Assembly (NCBI GenBank): GCA_018806985.1
Contig: JADANN010000422.1
Location: 248,001 to 312,000 of the forward strand
Reading direction: 5' to 3'
Origin: Angiostrongylus vasorum
Taxonomy: Eukaryota > Nematoda > Chromadorea > Rhabditida > Metastrongylidae
DNA: 64,000 nucleotides
Each line of letters starts with the position of its first letter. Position 1 is the stretch's first letter. The translations under genes and the position numbers were made by a program. Positions 58,901 through 64,000 of this stretch are shown here, in pieces. Below the pieces are notes generated by a model. That model was not told where the DNA came from. It was given only the letters and a program-made list of their open reading frames with translations, and did not search any database.

Positions 58901-61900
58901 CAATCCATGGGGGATGCGACATGCATTCGACTTCATTATGACTTCATTTGGAGGTGATTGAATACATATCTGGCCTTTGCAGTGACTGCCGGTGGCCCTA
59001 CCGATATGTCGAACCAGTGCTGCTGTCCCCAGACGAGTCTGTTACCAATTTGCCGACCGCGGAGGGATGGAGGGCTTGGTGGCCATGGGGGGCGAGGATC
59101 GATTCCACGTGCGTGTTGCACAGCGCTTCCAACCACTGCGCCACATGCGCCCTTTGAGTTCGGGTATGGTGTGCCATATCACTTGTATAGCTCGCAGAGA
59201 CGATTATACGGGTAGACCACTTTGCGTTCGTATAAAAGAGCACCTAGATTAAATTTAAGCCAAGTACTCCACTAGGAGCACATAGGACACAAAGAGATGG
59301 CGGAAAAGATTTTGGAGTGAAAGTCACTATCCATGTAAAAGAATCCAAATCATCAGCGCGTTATAGTCTTAAAGTGTTTTTGGATAAGAGCCAAAAATTC
59401 AAAAATAAATCGCGAGTAGTATCCTGTTATCACGCGGGTCCTAGCGCCACAGCTAATGCTGATTCTCTGACATGAGCCAGGCACATTCCTCGCCCATGTA
59501 ATAAATGCTGTGTGCCGTTGCTCTCCACCAAATAGCTGGAACACTTACAAGGAACAAAATAGTGGGTGTTTAAAGAAAGCTGTTTATTATACAAACAGAA
59601 ATTTATGTGTTAAGTTCTTTCTGCTGAGGTTATTCTGTGCTCTGAAAAGAGCAGAAATCGCCGAAACGTCAGTTATTGTGTGTTCATAAATGCTGATAAA
59701 ATAATACAGACTGTATATCCATTCCCCCTAGGAAACCTTCCCTAAATAACGTGCAGACTCACAAGTACATAGAATTGATCTCGAGTCTCAACCTGCGATG
59801 CAAAAAAGGATCAAAACTGGTTCTTTTCCATATACCGTCACGACTTCACCTAGTCACCTCTGTCACCGTTTAGTTACATTAAGCATCTTTTCTTAAGCTG
59901 CAGAACCTATGTCATTTTTTCCATATATGAATGCGACACGAGATGTTTGTAATGTGGCAATACGCATTCATTCCTTGATACAGTACAGCTACGAGAAATA
60001 AATTTGATAGTGTCGTTCAAATAACGAAGTAGAGCGATTCAACTCTGACATACTAACCGAACCATCTACTGAGAATCTGAATGGTAACATATAAATAAAG
60101 TCGTATTCACCTTTTAGTTTCAACAATGAACAGTTTGGTTGAACCATTAACCTACGTCTCGACTTGGAGCCTTTGAAAAAGACTCAAACAACAAACGCAA
60201 GACAACGGGAGCCAAATCAGTAACATAGGCAGACGTTTTACGCAACAAGAAACTTTTTATGATTGCTCGCTCGGATTTAGAGCCTTATATTATTAATTTA
60301 ATGCTTTTTTTGGACACACATATGAATTTTTGAACTTCGAAAAAGCTTGCAGCGACGAGCTTCAATAAACTAGAATCGATTAAAGAACGTTAAAATTTCC
60401 AATCTGAGCAACGAAGAGACTATCCAGTACAACTTCGATAATAACAAAAATGTTTTGTTTCCCTAATTCATCAAGCCTTACACGTGCAATTCTAAAGATC
60501 TCAAAGATAGATAAATATAATGGGAATGTGGGAACATACCATCTTGGCACATACTCAAAGCACGGTCCAGCATCTGGTGGCTGAGAGCACACGATGTGAG
60601 CGTCGAAGGATTTCGGCCTAGATTCTCGATCATGGCTTGTTGTCGTAGTTGTGGTTGTAGTCGTTGTTGTTGGTGTTGTTGTTGTTGTTGTTGTTGTCGT
60701 TGACGATGTCATTGTTGATGACGATGATGACGACGTCACAGCCTTCATGGTCGATGGGCTCTGACGTGTGGTACTTATTTTTGCTGTGATCGAAGGGTTA
60801 GAGGACGTTGGCGAGGTGATAAAACCAGCTGATGTGGTTATCGAAGCAATTCCTTTTGTCGTAGCTGGTATAGCAGATGGCTTGGTTTTGCTCATAAGCA
60901 GCGGTACTACTGTGGTAGGTTCTTCTGGAATTCTCAACGAGTTTAATGTGTTTGGACAGCTTGAAATTCCAATAGCCAAGAAAATAAGTGCACTAATAGG
61001 AAGGTGAAGCAGTTTAGAGCTTCTCGCCTATTATTTATACTTTATTTGAAATAATTTGTGGGAAACTTGCCTAGAAATGACTCACGAAAGCAATGTAGCT
61101 TAAAATTCTAGGAAATTCAGTTCACTTGAATATGTTCGGAGACCATAGAACAAATAATTCTCCTGTTAAGGAGATACAGTGATGTTCGGTTATACCAGTT
61201 CCCAGGATCGACTTTCTATTAACCTCGGCATTGGAATATGAATGCGTCGTTTTCTTGTTCAGCAATCGCGAGGTTGTTAAACAGCATACACCCACTTCCA
61301 TAGAAAAACACAATACAACACAAAAGTATCTGACGTTTCGGCAGTATCGCCTTCTTCAGTGCCTGGAAGGGTATACTGATATACAATTCACTAGGCCAAA
61401 CGCTTCAACAACACTTACAAAAAGACGAAAAACTCTATGGTAATTACATGGTCAACAGCCTCTCGAAAAAAACACCGCTTTTTTACGTGCCTTCCAATGA
61501 GGAAGATTGATTTATTTAAATGGCATTTATGCCTACCAAAAAACCGTAAAATGAATAGCAGGGATGAATGCCCAGAGGTCATACGCGACCCGACTCCGTA
61601 TGTTCGCATCAATTTCTGATGTGGGATGGTGCAGTCGTCAACCTTATGCGACTATAATCAGCTGTTCTAATCTTCCTCATTGGAAGTCACGTAAAAAGCG
61701 ATGAGTTTTTCGAGAAGCTGTTGACCATGTTACCATAATTACCATAGAGGTTTTCGTCTTTTTGTAAGTGTTATTGAAGCGTTTGGCCTGCAAATTGTAT
61801 ATCAGTATACCCCTCCCTTGCTCCGAAGAAGGCGACACCGCCGAGACGTCAGCTACTGTTGTATTGTATTGTGTTTTTTCTATGGAAGTAAATGTATGCT

Positions 61901-64000
61901 GTTTAACAACCTCGCGATTGCTGAACAAGAAAACGACGCATTCGGTTATACCGTTTTTTCCAGGGCTATCTCAGAACAGCGAGGTAAGCTAGGATCTTCA
62001 AAGTAAATTCTCGAAATAGTTTCTGCATTAATAGTAGTGGATGGAAGTAAAGTCACCAGAATTTCCAGAATACCCTTGGTTTTCTACAGTTGTGTATTAC
62101 TTACTATATCTCGCTAGAGAAATTCACAGCAAATTCATTCAGGATTAGCCAATTGAGCGTAAATGTGAATATTTGATTAGAAGTGGACTTGAAGTAGAAT
62201 AAAACATACCGAGACCATCGATATCGAGTCTTTCCATGTTACGACCGATTCCAACCGGTGAGAGCGGGACTGGTTCTCTTCCTACAGAGAAATTGACGAT
62301 CTCTTCTGAAGAAAACACTTCAAAAGAAGAAGGATTTGATTCTTTTGAGTGACCGCCTTTTACAGTGGTGCTGGCCGTAGCAGTGCTGGTGGTTACGATG
62401 TAGCCTTTCGGTTGAATCTCGATCTTTTTAAGTGATTTCAAGGAAGGAATACGTGTGCTAGTGACTAGATGCCGCTCAATATGTGCTGGTGGTGGTTGTT
62501 GTGATGGTGATAATGGTGACAACATGCTATTGATGTCGAAAAATTCTGACTTCTTCACGGATTCTCCATCTTTTTCATAATCACTCTCTGAGTTCTTAGA
62601 GGATTCATCGTCTGTACTAGAAGCTAAATCTTCAGGATCAAGCAAGGTGTCCATGTTTTCCAATAAAACGGTGGTTCCTAACGTTGAGATCTCCTCTCGT
62701 CTTTCCTCGGATTCTCCATATTCGGAATCGCTTTTTGGTGTTCTAGTGGATTCGTCGTCTACACTAAGAATATTACTTGCAAGTTGCTTAGGTAAGGTGT
62801 TCAGATTTTTCGACAAGACGATAGTTTCTAATGTTGAAGCTTCCTCTTGCTTTTTCTTGAATTCCCCATTTTTAGTACTACTTTTTAATATCTTATTGGA
62901 ATCACCTCCCACGCTTTGTGGAAATTGTATAGGTAGTTTAGGCCAAATATCGGGATTTTTCATCAAAAGTGGCGTGCTTTCTAATGTTGAATTTTTCTCT
63001 CGTTTATCATCGAACCCTCCTTCTTCATCATAATCACTCTTCGACATCCTAGATTCAGCTTCTACGCTAAGTGGAATTTCTAAAGGTCGGTGAAATAAAA
63101 GATCAGACTTTTTTGGGAAAAGTATTTCCAATGTTACGTTTTTCGCGACGATGAGATCACTATCAGTGTCGAAATCGGCCAAAATTCTTTCTTCTTGTTG
63201 TTCTTTCATGGTGGAAAAAGCGTGAGCGGAAAGATGTGCATTACTAGAACCAGAGGATGATTTTGAAGTGCTAGATCTGCCAGTGCTATCAGTTACCATT
63301 GAAGAAGGTGCAGAAATGGAAACAACTGTGGACAAATCGGAATCGGAACTGGACTCAACAAAGGATTTAGTACTACGATGTGTGCTTGACTCTATGGATG
63401 CAGATGAGGCAGTGCTTTTGAGTGCAACAGAGTTGGACGGTGTGAAGACGGTAACGTTTTCATGATATGGCGTGGGAGATACAGTAGAAAACGAGCTAGA
63501 GCTCAACTGGGTGCTTAACGGTGATTTTGACGTAGCGCTCCGCGCTTCCGTTTCTTTGTCAAATATCATCTGTTCCGCTTGTGTCACTTTTGTAGTTCTA
63601 TGGTTTGTCGATCGAGTGCCTTCCATAATACTATTGGACTGAATGGTGGTAGTCTCGTACCCGCTTTTATGTTCAAATTCTACACCTTGAACCGACTCCG
63701 TTATGGATGACAGTTCATTGTTCAAAGAAATGCGTTTAGAAGTTTCTATAAATTGCCGTGAGTCATTGGGATTGGAATTCGTGGTGCTTTTTGTGCTAGG
63801 TGCATGTGAATCTATCACTTTGCTGACAGTACTACCAGTACCGGAAGAGATGAACGTGGTAGTGGAGGTGAAAGCTTTCTTTGTAGTCGTGCTTCTTGAG
63901 GTGGACGTAACAGCGAGTGCTGCATTTAGTGTGCTACGCTTTGTAGACAACACTGTTTTTAATGGCTGACCAGTGATGGACGGGGAACGGCTAGCCATCT
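37586..64000 (-). CDS. Large secreted Kunitz / lustrin-repeat protein gene (3' part; 5' end outside window)
   Basis: Exons, in transcript order: 64000-62210 (partial), 60959-60540, 57312-57203, 55929-55845, 54402-54296, 53386-53220, 50220-50027, 47507-47409, 47033-46963, 46565-46450, 46296-46205, 44537-44337, 42184-41984, 41919-41869, 41281-41119, 39077-38949, 37989-37852, 37746-37586 (stop TAG). Splice sites are GT..AG and phases agree across all joins except three: 62210/60959 and 41119/39077 (a small exon probably missing) and 46205/44537 (one base off). Order of parts: Ser/Thr-rich region, Kunitz 1, degenerate Kunitz 2, linkers, three Cys-rich lustrin-type modules, Kunitz 3. The class suits an extracellular, cuticle-associated protease inhibitor, but which nematode gene it matches I cannot say. 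Introns reach 3 kb and are full of SINEs and PLE derivatives. Exon 50220 begins with ATG right after TTTTCAG, so a separate transcript could start there, though without a signal peptide. Confidence 0.7.
38100..38320 (+). repeat. Remnant of PLE / family B terminal repeat
   Basis: Starts GCCCGACCTTCTGTTTACAT, a block repeated at 50862 and 58408 (GACCGACCTTCTTTTAACAT). It ends with CTCTGAAGAAAGCGAAACTG, CCCAAGTGCC and AGCTGTTGTG, a decayed hammerhead. Lies in the intron between the last two linker exons. Confidence 0.5.
38949..39077 (-). CDS. Exon: acidic linker
   Basis: Reads GVQATTETIEDSSEFDNMEG then DDADEDGGMAHLMIKPEDIP and ends QIN in phase 1 (AATG before GTGAGA). The acceptor is either TTTTTGAAG (39078) or GTGCAAG (39069), both phase 1. 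Strongly acidic and unstructured. It joins in phase with the next exon. Confidence 0.6.
39078..41118. other. Intron of the Kunitz gene; a small exon probably hidden here
   Basis: AT-rich. The phase change (2 to 1) and the missing CC of the third Cys-rich module require an exon in this interval. I found no candidate that satisfies phase and cysteines. Confidence 0.35.
41119..41919 (-). CDS. Two exons: short linker and third lustrin-type module (incomplete)
   Basis: Exon 41919-41869 (51 bp, acceptor TTTTGTTGTAG, donor CGAG before GTAAGG) reads DENKSIRFASKQADVLR. Exon 41281-41119 (acceptor TTATTTTAG) reads SRKTLLSTPTYMCPDGSDP, then GEPILCGAGFDGVKLCPKG and FYCAIDVEKA, and ends in phase 2 before GTAAGT. 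The terminal CC of the module is not in this exon; it should lie in a further exon between 41118 and 39078 that I could not find. Confidence 0.7.
41307..41539. mobile_element. Palindromic tRNA-headed foldback element (family C)
   Basis: Two arms of about 85 bp in inverted orientation: left CAACCACAACGATGCTGAG ... CCAGATCGAAGCACGATTTC (41307-41390), right GAAATCGTGGTTCGATCTGG ... CTCAGCATCGTTGTGGTTG (41476-41539). Each arm contains a B-box-like GGTTCGATC or its complement; the left arm, read on the minus strand, also has the A-box-like TGGCGCAGGGT. It sits 25 bp upstream of the acceptor of exon 41281. Confidence 0.65.
41984..44537 (-). CDS. Two exons: basic linker and second lustrin-type module
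   Basis: Exon 44537-44337 (acceptor GATTTTTAG, phase 1) reads YDGEEIKHGYKVFGPLNIRR, then RVRRMATLTRHRRRATNS, a basic stretch that could be a proprotein-convertase site, and ends in phase 1. Exon 42184-41984 (acceptor TTTTTCTAATAG) gives GHCPDGNNPLGELTPVLCG and NSTDSIACPVGYYCLAG, then PPDVCCPSGRIEKE. This is a complete second Cys-rich module with an NST sequon. It ends in phase 1 at GAAG before GTTCAT. Confidence 0.75.
42185..43814. other. Intron of the Kunitz gene; nothing recognised
   Basis: AT-rich. Short ORFs only. No repeats with recognisable ends. Confidence 0.35.
43815..44030. mobile_element. tRNA-headed repeat (family C), composite
   Basis: GAGTGATTGCTGATGGCAC, GATGAACGCGTTAGCACAC, AGCGCGTTCGTTCC and the end TTTTGCAAATAGTTCAGCAT then TATTGTGGTTGG. 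The second half matches the right arm of the palindrome at 55606-55758. Confidence 0.5.
44624..45351. mobile_element. Inverted-repeat PLE derivative with 14-bp target duplication
   Basis: About 728 bp. The left arm begins CGTTTTCTTGTTCAGCAATC and holds a minus-strand hammerhead-like motif; the right arm is its inverse and ends AGTCGCTCCTGGGAACTG. Flanks AAAGAAAGCTGCGT at 44610-44623 and 45352-45365 are an exact 14-bp duplication. The interior (44860-45100) matches the 3' untranslated region of the PLE copies (GATGAATGCCCAGAGGTCAT). No coding capacity, so this is a non-autonomous PLE derivative. It lies in an intron of the Kunitz gene. Confidence 0.75.
45181..45216 (+). ncRNA. Hammerhead-type motif in PLE derivative
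   Basis: GGCA, CUGAAGA, A, GGC loop GCC, GAAAC, GUC, AGCU: core intact, stem I has one A-A mismatch next to the core. The partner in the left arm (44704-44739, minus strand) has GCCCAAAC in place of GCCGAAAC, so its core is broken. Confidence 0.5.
45605..45872 (-). mobile_element. tRNA-derived SINE, family A, diverged
   Basis: GAGGTGAAAGAATGGGTACG, AATTCAGTGTTGCTACCC and ACCCCGAAGGAGTGAAGGGC are colinear with the family. Old copy in an intron of the Kunitz gene. Confidence 0.6.
46205..46565 (-). CDS. Two exons: first lustrin-type Cys-rich module
   Basis: Exon 46565-46450 (acceptor TTTATAG) gives CPNGLREIRYADGRPVMC and LPGKNQ. Exon 46296-46205 (acceptor CGTTCTTCAG, phase 0) gives CPEKSVCYFNGVDYFCC and PNEEDPYDKHVFGG. 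The pattern C-x16-C-x6-C-x5-C-x8-CC is the lustrin Cys-rich repeat found in many nematode extracellular proteins. The donor follows a run of six G, leaving phase 2, while the next exon needs phase 1. Confidence 0.75.
46963..47507 (-). CDS. Two small basic linker exons
   Basis: Exon 47507-47409 (acceptor TTTGCTTAG, 99 bp) and exon 47033-46963 (acceptor CCATCTTAG, 71 bp). In the phase required by both neighbours, they read LIRSRQNQIPLSTKDFQLLE through CPLTTKRE and then RSKNRASGIRTFQESFGRIG and EEDS. The first exon also has a second open frame (PIPSKPDPSVNEGFPIVGAS) that looks more protein-like; it would need an extra upstream exon, for example 49281-49170. I prefer the phase-consistent reading. 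Confidence 0.5.
47508..48029. other. Intron of the Kunitz gene; nothing recognised
   Basis: AT-rich sequence before the SINE at 48040. Confidence 0.35.
48040..48305 (-). mobile_element. tRNA-derived SINE, family A, with target duplication
   Basis: Full family body and head (complement of GACCACTGCGCCACAC). Flanked by TTTTGCTATA at 48030-48039 and 48306-48315. Confidence 0.9.
48316..49675. other. Intron of the Kunitz gene
   Basis: AT-rich. The minus-strand stretch 49281-49170 looks exon-like (acceptor TTTGTAG, donor TGC before GTAAGT) but does not fit the phase of the next exon as well as skipping it does. Confidence 0.3.
49676..49816 (+). mobile_element. tRNA-headed repeat (family C)
   Basis: GCCTCGGTTATTGTGGTGG (A-box region), GTAATCGTGGGTTCGCAG (B-box-like) and the end CTCACTATCGTTGTGGTTG, the same end as the palindrome at 41307-41539. 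Confidence 0.55.
50027..53386 (-). CDS. Two exons: Pro/Ser-rich linkers
   Basis: Exon 53386-53220 (acceptor ATATTTCAG, phase 1) reads QPDLITPFVELMTEKSPPRT, then VAGPPSIPAPISDEQPGH and ends DTLDYNDE (phase 0). Exon 50220-50027 (acceptor TTCTTTTCAG) reads MSGTTSVKVTASVPALSNSI then PDPPAPVDAQPPGHEPSPPA and ends in phase 2 before GTGAGT. Both are unstructured, Pro-rich, similar to each other (QPGH / QPPGHE) and contain no domain. They probably act as spacers between the Kunitz and the Cys-rich parts. Confidence 0.65.
50860..51235. mobile_element. Foldback element with hammerhead-like end (family B)
   Basis: Starts near GCCGACCTTTATATGACC, holds CGTCGTATCGAGTCGAATAC (compare 37199) and ends CTAGAAGGCGAAGACGGCG, AAACGTTACCAGCATAA. 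The left end (CGTCGTCTTTGTCTTCTAC) is partly complementary to the right end (GAAGGCGAAGACGGCG). Confidence 0.5.
51310..51545. repeat. Dispersed repeat, paired with 16586-16800
   Basis: See 16586-16800 for the shared blocks. Similarity is patchy over about 220 bp in the same orientation. Class unknown. Confidence 0.5.
51546..52594. other. Intron of the Kunitz gene; nothing recognised
   Basis: AT-rich. The 126-codon minus-strand ORF at 52109-52489 has no domain and no usable splice phase. Confidence 0.3.
52595..52995 (+). mobile_element. RTE-tailed non-autonomous element (family D)
   Basis: GGTTACCGCCTCATCGTGCC at the 5' end, GTTTCCATCAGGAAGC, CCTGGTATCAAACTAGTATAG, GACCTGGGACAGACTTTGGCC, and the tail CAGTGAAAATGGGCCATTC then AAGTATCCAA. 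The longest copy here at about 400 bp. Confidence 0.7.
53572..53950 (-). mobile_element. RTE-tailed non-autonomous element (family D)
   Basis: Minus strand starts CAGTTTACCGCCTCATCGTG and ends with CACAACCAATGAAGATGGG then TTATACAATC. Inverted relative to the copy 600 bp to its left, so the two could form a large hairpin. Confidence 0.7.
54296..55929 (-). CDS. Two exons: degenerate Kunitz domain 2 lacking the Cys14-Cys38 pair
   Basis: Exon 55929-55845 (acceptor TCATTTCAG, phase 1 in) gives PERCTYARDGGSGKEYNVK and two bases of Trp before GTTGGT. Exon 54402-54296 (acceptor ACTTTCAG) completes Trp and gives YFNIKNLRCEQFVYRGQGGN, GNHFETTSDCERTCS, then donor before GTATGT (phase 1). Four Kunitz cysteines (5, 30, 51, 55) are kept, but Cys14 is Gly and Cys38 is Gln. 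These two are normally bonded to each other beside the reactive site. The fold core is kept, so this is probably a structural or non-inhibitory domain. Confidence 0.75.
54537..54813 (-). mobile_element. tRNA-derived SINE, family A, with exact 13-bp target duplication
   Basis: Complete copy. Flanked by TAGTTACTCATTA at 54524-54536 and 54814-54826. Inserted in an AT-rich stretch of GTTA repeats. Confidence 0.95.
54950..55230 (-). mobile_element. tRNA-derived SINE, family A, with exact 13-bp target duplication
   Basis: Complete copy flanked by TACTAGCTTATTA at 54937-54949 and 55231-55243. Only 137 bp from the preceding copy and in the same orientation; different duplications show independent insertions. 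Confidence 0.95.
55606..55758. mobile_element. Near-perfect palindromic tRNA-headed foldback (family C)
   Basis: Left arm 55606-55668 (CTTCAACGAAGCTGAGATAT ... CCTATGGTGGGGAACGCG) is the inverse of 55693-55758 with only a few differences. The short centre (ACTCCCCGGAAAGGACAATA) holds the rest of the head, and the right arm has the B-box-like GCGCGTTCGTTCCCC. Such near-identity of arms suggests recent formation or ongoing correction. Lies 85 bp from a Kunitz exon (55845). Confidence 0.7.
55930..57202. other. Intron of the Kunitz gene with a T/G-rich tract
   Basis: Unique AT-rich sequence; 56970-57025 is a low-complexity TTTGTTTG-type tract. No genes seen. Confidence 0.35.
57203..57312 (-). 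CDS. Exon: second half of Kunitz domain 1
   Basis: Acceptor TTTTTATAG. The first base completes Trp, then FFNAQSAQCEQFSYGSCGGN, ENNFMDRTQCEMMCMS, and donor TCTG before GTAAGC (phase 1). Joined to the previous exon it gives a canonical Kunitz domain with all six cysteines and the diagnostic YGSCGGNENNF motif. No previous ORF listing would reveal it because it is short. Confidence 0.8.
57440..57715 (+). mobile_element. RTE-tailed non-autonomous element (family D), 5'-truncated
   Basis: Begins near CAGGGTCCACCACAGTCG, continues ATCTCCATCTGATCCGCAAA and CTGGGGCAGACCTTGGCTAG. Ends GGTCCCGCACAACCGGTGAA then GCCCATCCAAGTCTCCAAGT, the best match to the RTE end at 26585-26650 (GGGGTCCGCACAGCTCGTGA, ACCATCCAAGTCTCCAAGT on the minus strand). 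Confidence 0.75.
57890..58200. mobile_element. tRNA-headed foldback (family C), decayed
   Basis: The minus-strand head TCGCTGTGGTGGATAGCACG with B-box-like CACGGGTTCGAAGC lies left; the plus-strand GAAAGCACGTGAGCCTCTGG and GGTGTTCGAGGTCAG lie right. The two halves are inverted. Contains the GATTGCTGATTGTGG-type block of the 1185 and 43815 repeats. Confidence 0.5.
58430..58560 (-). repeat. Decayed PLE-type terminal repeat with hammerhead remnant
   Basis: The minus strand reads CTCTAAAGAAGGCGAAACTG, CCGAACTTC and AGCTATTGTG; the core GA of CUGANGA and the GAAA are altered, so it is not functional. Next to the block GACCGACCTTCTTTTAACAT. Confidence 0.45.
58640..59420 (+). pseudogene. PLE GIY-YIG fragment interrupted by a SINE
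   Basis: 58840-58875 matches the Zn-knuckle end (TGTGACTGCATGAGTTCAAG against GGTGATTGCATGAGTTCAGG in the PLE at 34890). 59155-59405 continues with GIY-YIG sequence (TGRPLCVRIKEHL, KDFGVKVTIHVKESKSSAR). The SINE at 58876-59153 splits it. Frame is partly kept in the second half. Downstream, 59600-59680 has GCCGAAACGTCAG, an incomplete hammerhead end. Confidence 0.65.
58876..59153 (-). mobile_element. tRNA-derived SINE, family A, nested in a PLE fragment
   Basis: Close-to-consensus copy. Flanks TGAGTTCAAG (58862-58871) and TGAGTTCGGG (59155-59164) look like a target duplication with two changes. It inserted into the PLE fragment and is therefore younger. Confidence 0.9.
59421..60539. other. 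Intron of the Kunitz gene
   Basis: Includes the probable PLE 3' end near 59600-59700. Otherwise unique AT-rich sequence. Confidence 0.3.
60540..60959 (-). CDS. Exon: Thr-rich linker and first half of Kunitz domain 1
   Basis: Acceptor AATTTCAAG, phase 2 in. After CPNTLNSLRIPEEPTTVVP comes a Thr-rich linker with an uninterrupted poly-Thr run encoded by a (GTT)n-like tract on the plus strand (60645-60715). It then ends with CSQPPDAGPCFEYVPR and the first two bases of Trp before GTATGT. The Kunitz P1 position after Cys14 is Phe, which suggests a chymotrypsin-like target. Read-through past 60540 is intron. Confidence 0.7.
61197..61940. mobile_element. Inverted-repeat PLE derivative with 12-bp target duplication
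   Basis: About 744 bp. Begins AGTTCCCAGGATCGACTTTC and carries inverted arms like the element at 44624-45351; the right end stops at GAAAACGACGCA. Exact 12-bp duplication TTCGGTTATACC at 61185-61196 and 61941-61952. The same middle part (GGATGAATGCCCAGAGGTCA) shows it is the same subfamily. Lies in the intron between the mucin-like exon and the Kunitz 1 exon. Confidence 0.8.
61328..61363 (-). ncRNA. Hammerhead-type motif in PLE derivative (left arm)
   Basis: Minus strand GGCA, CUGAAGA, A, GGC loop GCC, GAAAC, GUC, AGAU. The core is intact but stem I is weakened. The inverted partner at 61820-61855 has CUCCGAAGA and GAGAC, so it is broken. Confidence 0.45.
61952..62022 (-). CDS. Possible small exon next to the PLE derivative
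   Basis: Acceptor TTAATGCAG at 62023, then open phase 1 reading ETISRIYFEDPSLPRCSEIA and LEKT, ending before GTATAA. Incoming phase fits the mucin-like exon (phase 1), but outgoing phase 0 does not fit exon 60959 (phase 2), so it stays uncertain. The target duplication of the adjacent element covers its donor site. Confidence 0.25.
62210..64000 (-). CDS. Exon: Ser/Thr-rich mucin-like region with ~50-residue tandem repeat
   Basis: An open frame of about 597 codons running off the window, ending in phase 1 (CTCG before GTATGT). Very rich in Ser and Thr, with several N-glycosylation sequons, so probably extracellular and heavily glycosylated. From about 63068 to 62514 four diverged units follow each other at ~50-residue steps, each starting with S-V/T-x-D/E-S and holding an acidic Lys/Ser part and a core such as STLESTPLLMKNPD, STLETIVLSKNLN or STLGTTVLLENMD. 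The first methionine in the window is not the true start. The long ORFs on the opposite strand come from the biased composition. Confidence 0.7.

Noticed and set aside
5046..59155. tRNA genes at SINE heads
   Set aside because: A- and B-box-like motifs are present, but acceptor stem, anticodon arm and full cloverleaf cannot be formed, and each is followed by the SINE body.
62647..63969. Long plus-strand ORFs (65-128 codons) opposite the mucin-like exon
   Set aside because: They are complements of Ser/Thr-rich codons giving Val/Leu/Glu-rich translations; no domain, and the minus-strand frame is much longer.
1..64000. CRISPR arrays, bacterial operons, LTR retrotransposons with gag/pol
   Set aside because: No direct repeat-spacer arrays, no prokaryotic gene organisation, and the RT sequences are RTE and Penelope types, with no retroviral-type motifs.

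Overview
This window is eukaryotic. Coding signal comes in short exons with phase-compatible GT..AG introns and T-rich TTTCAG-type acceptors, and most of the rest is decayed transposable elements. The protein families (Kunitz plus lustrin-type Cys-rich repeats, a DUF19-like secreted protein) and the elements (RTE LINEs, a Penelope-like element with a GIY-YIG domain, a mariner, tRNA-derived SINEs) point to a nematode, most likely a strongylid (hookworm-like) parasite. The species is an inference; no rRNA or intact tRNA gene was recognised.

The host genes I can support all lie on the minus strand. (1) The right half (64000 down to 37586) holds the 3' part of one long-intron gene for a large secreted or matrix-type protein. 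It runs from a Ser/Thr-rich mucin-like exon with a ~50-residue tandem repeat, through Kunitz domain 1, a degenerate Kunitz domain 2, linkers, and three lustrin-type Cys-rich modules, to a C-terminal Kunitz domain 3 and a stop. I rebuilt it exon by exon from splice sites and reading phase. Three joins stay unresolved: one or more small exons may be missing near 61-62 kb and 39-41 kb, and there is a one-base phase break at 46205/44537. (2) At 19.7-21.4 kb is a small secreted DUF19-like protein gene. (3) At 14.6-15.9 kb is a gene with an N-terminal membrane anchor. (4) Orphan exons sit at 12.5-12.8 kb and 2.8-3.3 kb.

Mobile DNA fills most of the remainder. Left third: a Penelope GIY-YIG fragment (1-400), a hammerhead-like foldback element (3.5-4.0 kb), a dead RTE LINE (8.2-11.1 kb) and several SINEs. 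Middle: a mariner with TA duplication (24473-25688), a second RTE (26.6-29.7 kb), and a 3.8-kb Penelope element made of two head-to-head copies bounded by a 12-bp target duplication (31691-35472). Right third: introns of the Kunitz gene carry SINEs, two 0.73-kb inverted-repeat Penelope derivatives with 12-14 bp target duplications, and foldback elements built from tRNA-like heads. At least 17 copies of one tRNA-derived SINE are present, several with clear 10-15 bp target duplications. A second non-autonomous family (five copies) shares its 3' tail with the RTE at 26.6 kb, so that LINE probably mobilised it.

The observations most worth following are: hammerhead ribozyme motifs in the Penelope terminal repeats, including an identical inverted pair; the small inverted-repeat Penelope derivatives; the palindromic tRNA-headed elements; the RTE-tailed SINE; and a Kunitz domain that lost both cysteines of the same disulfide.
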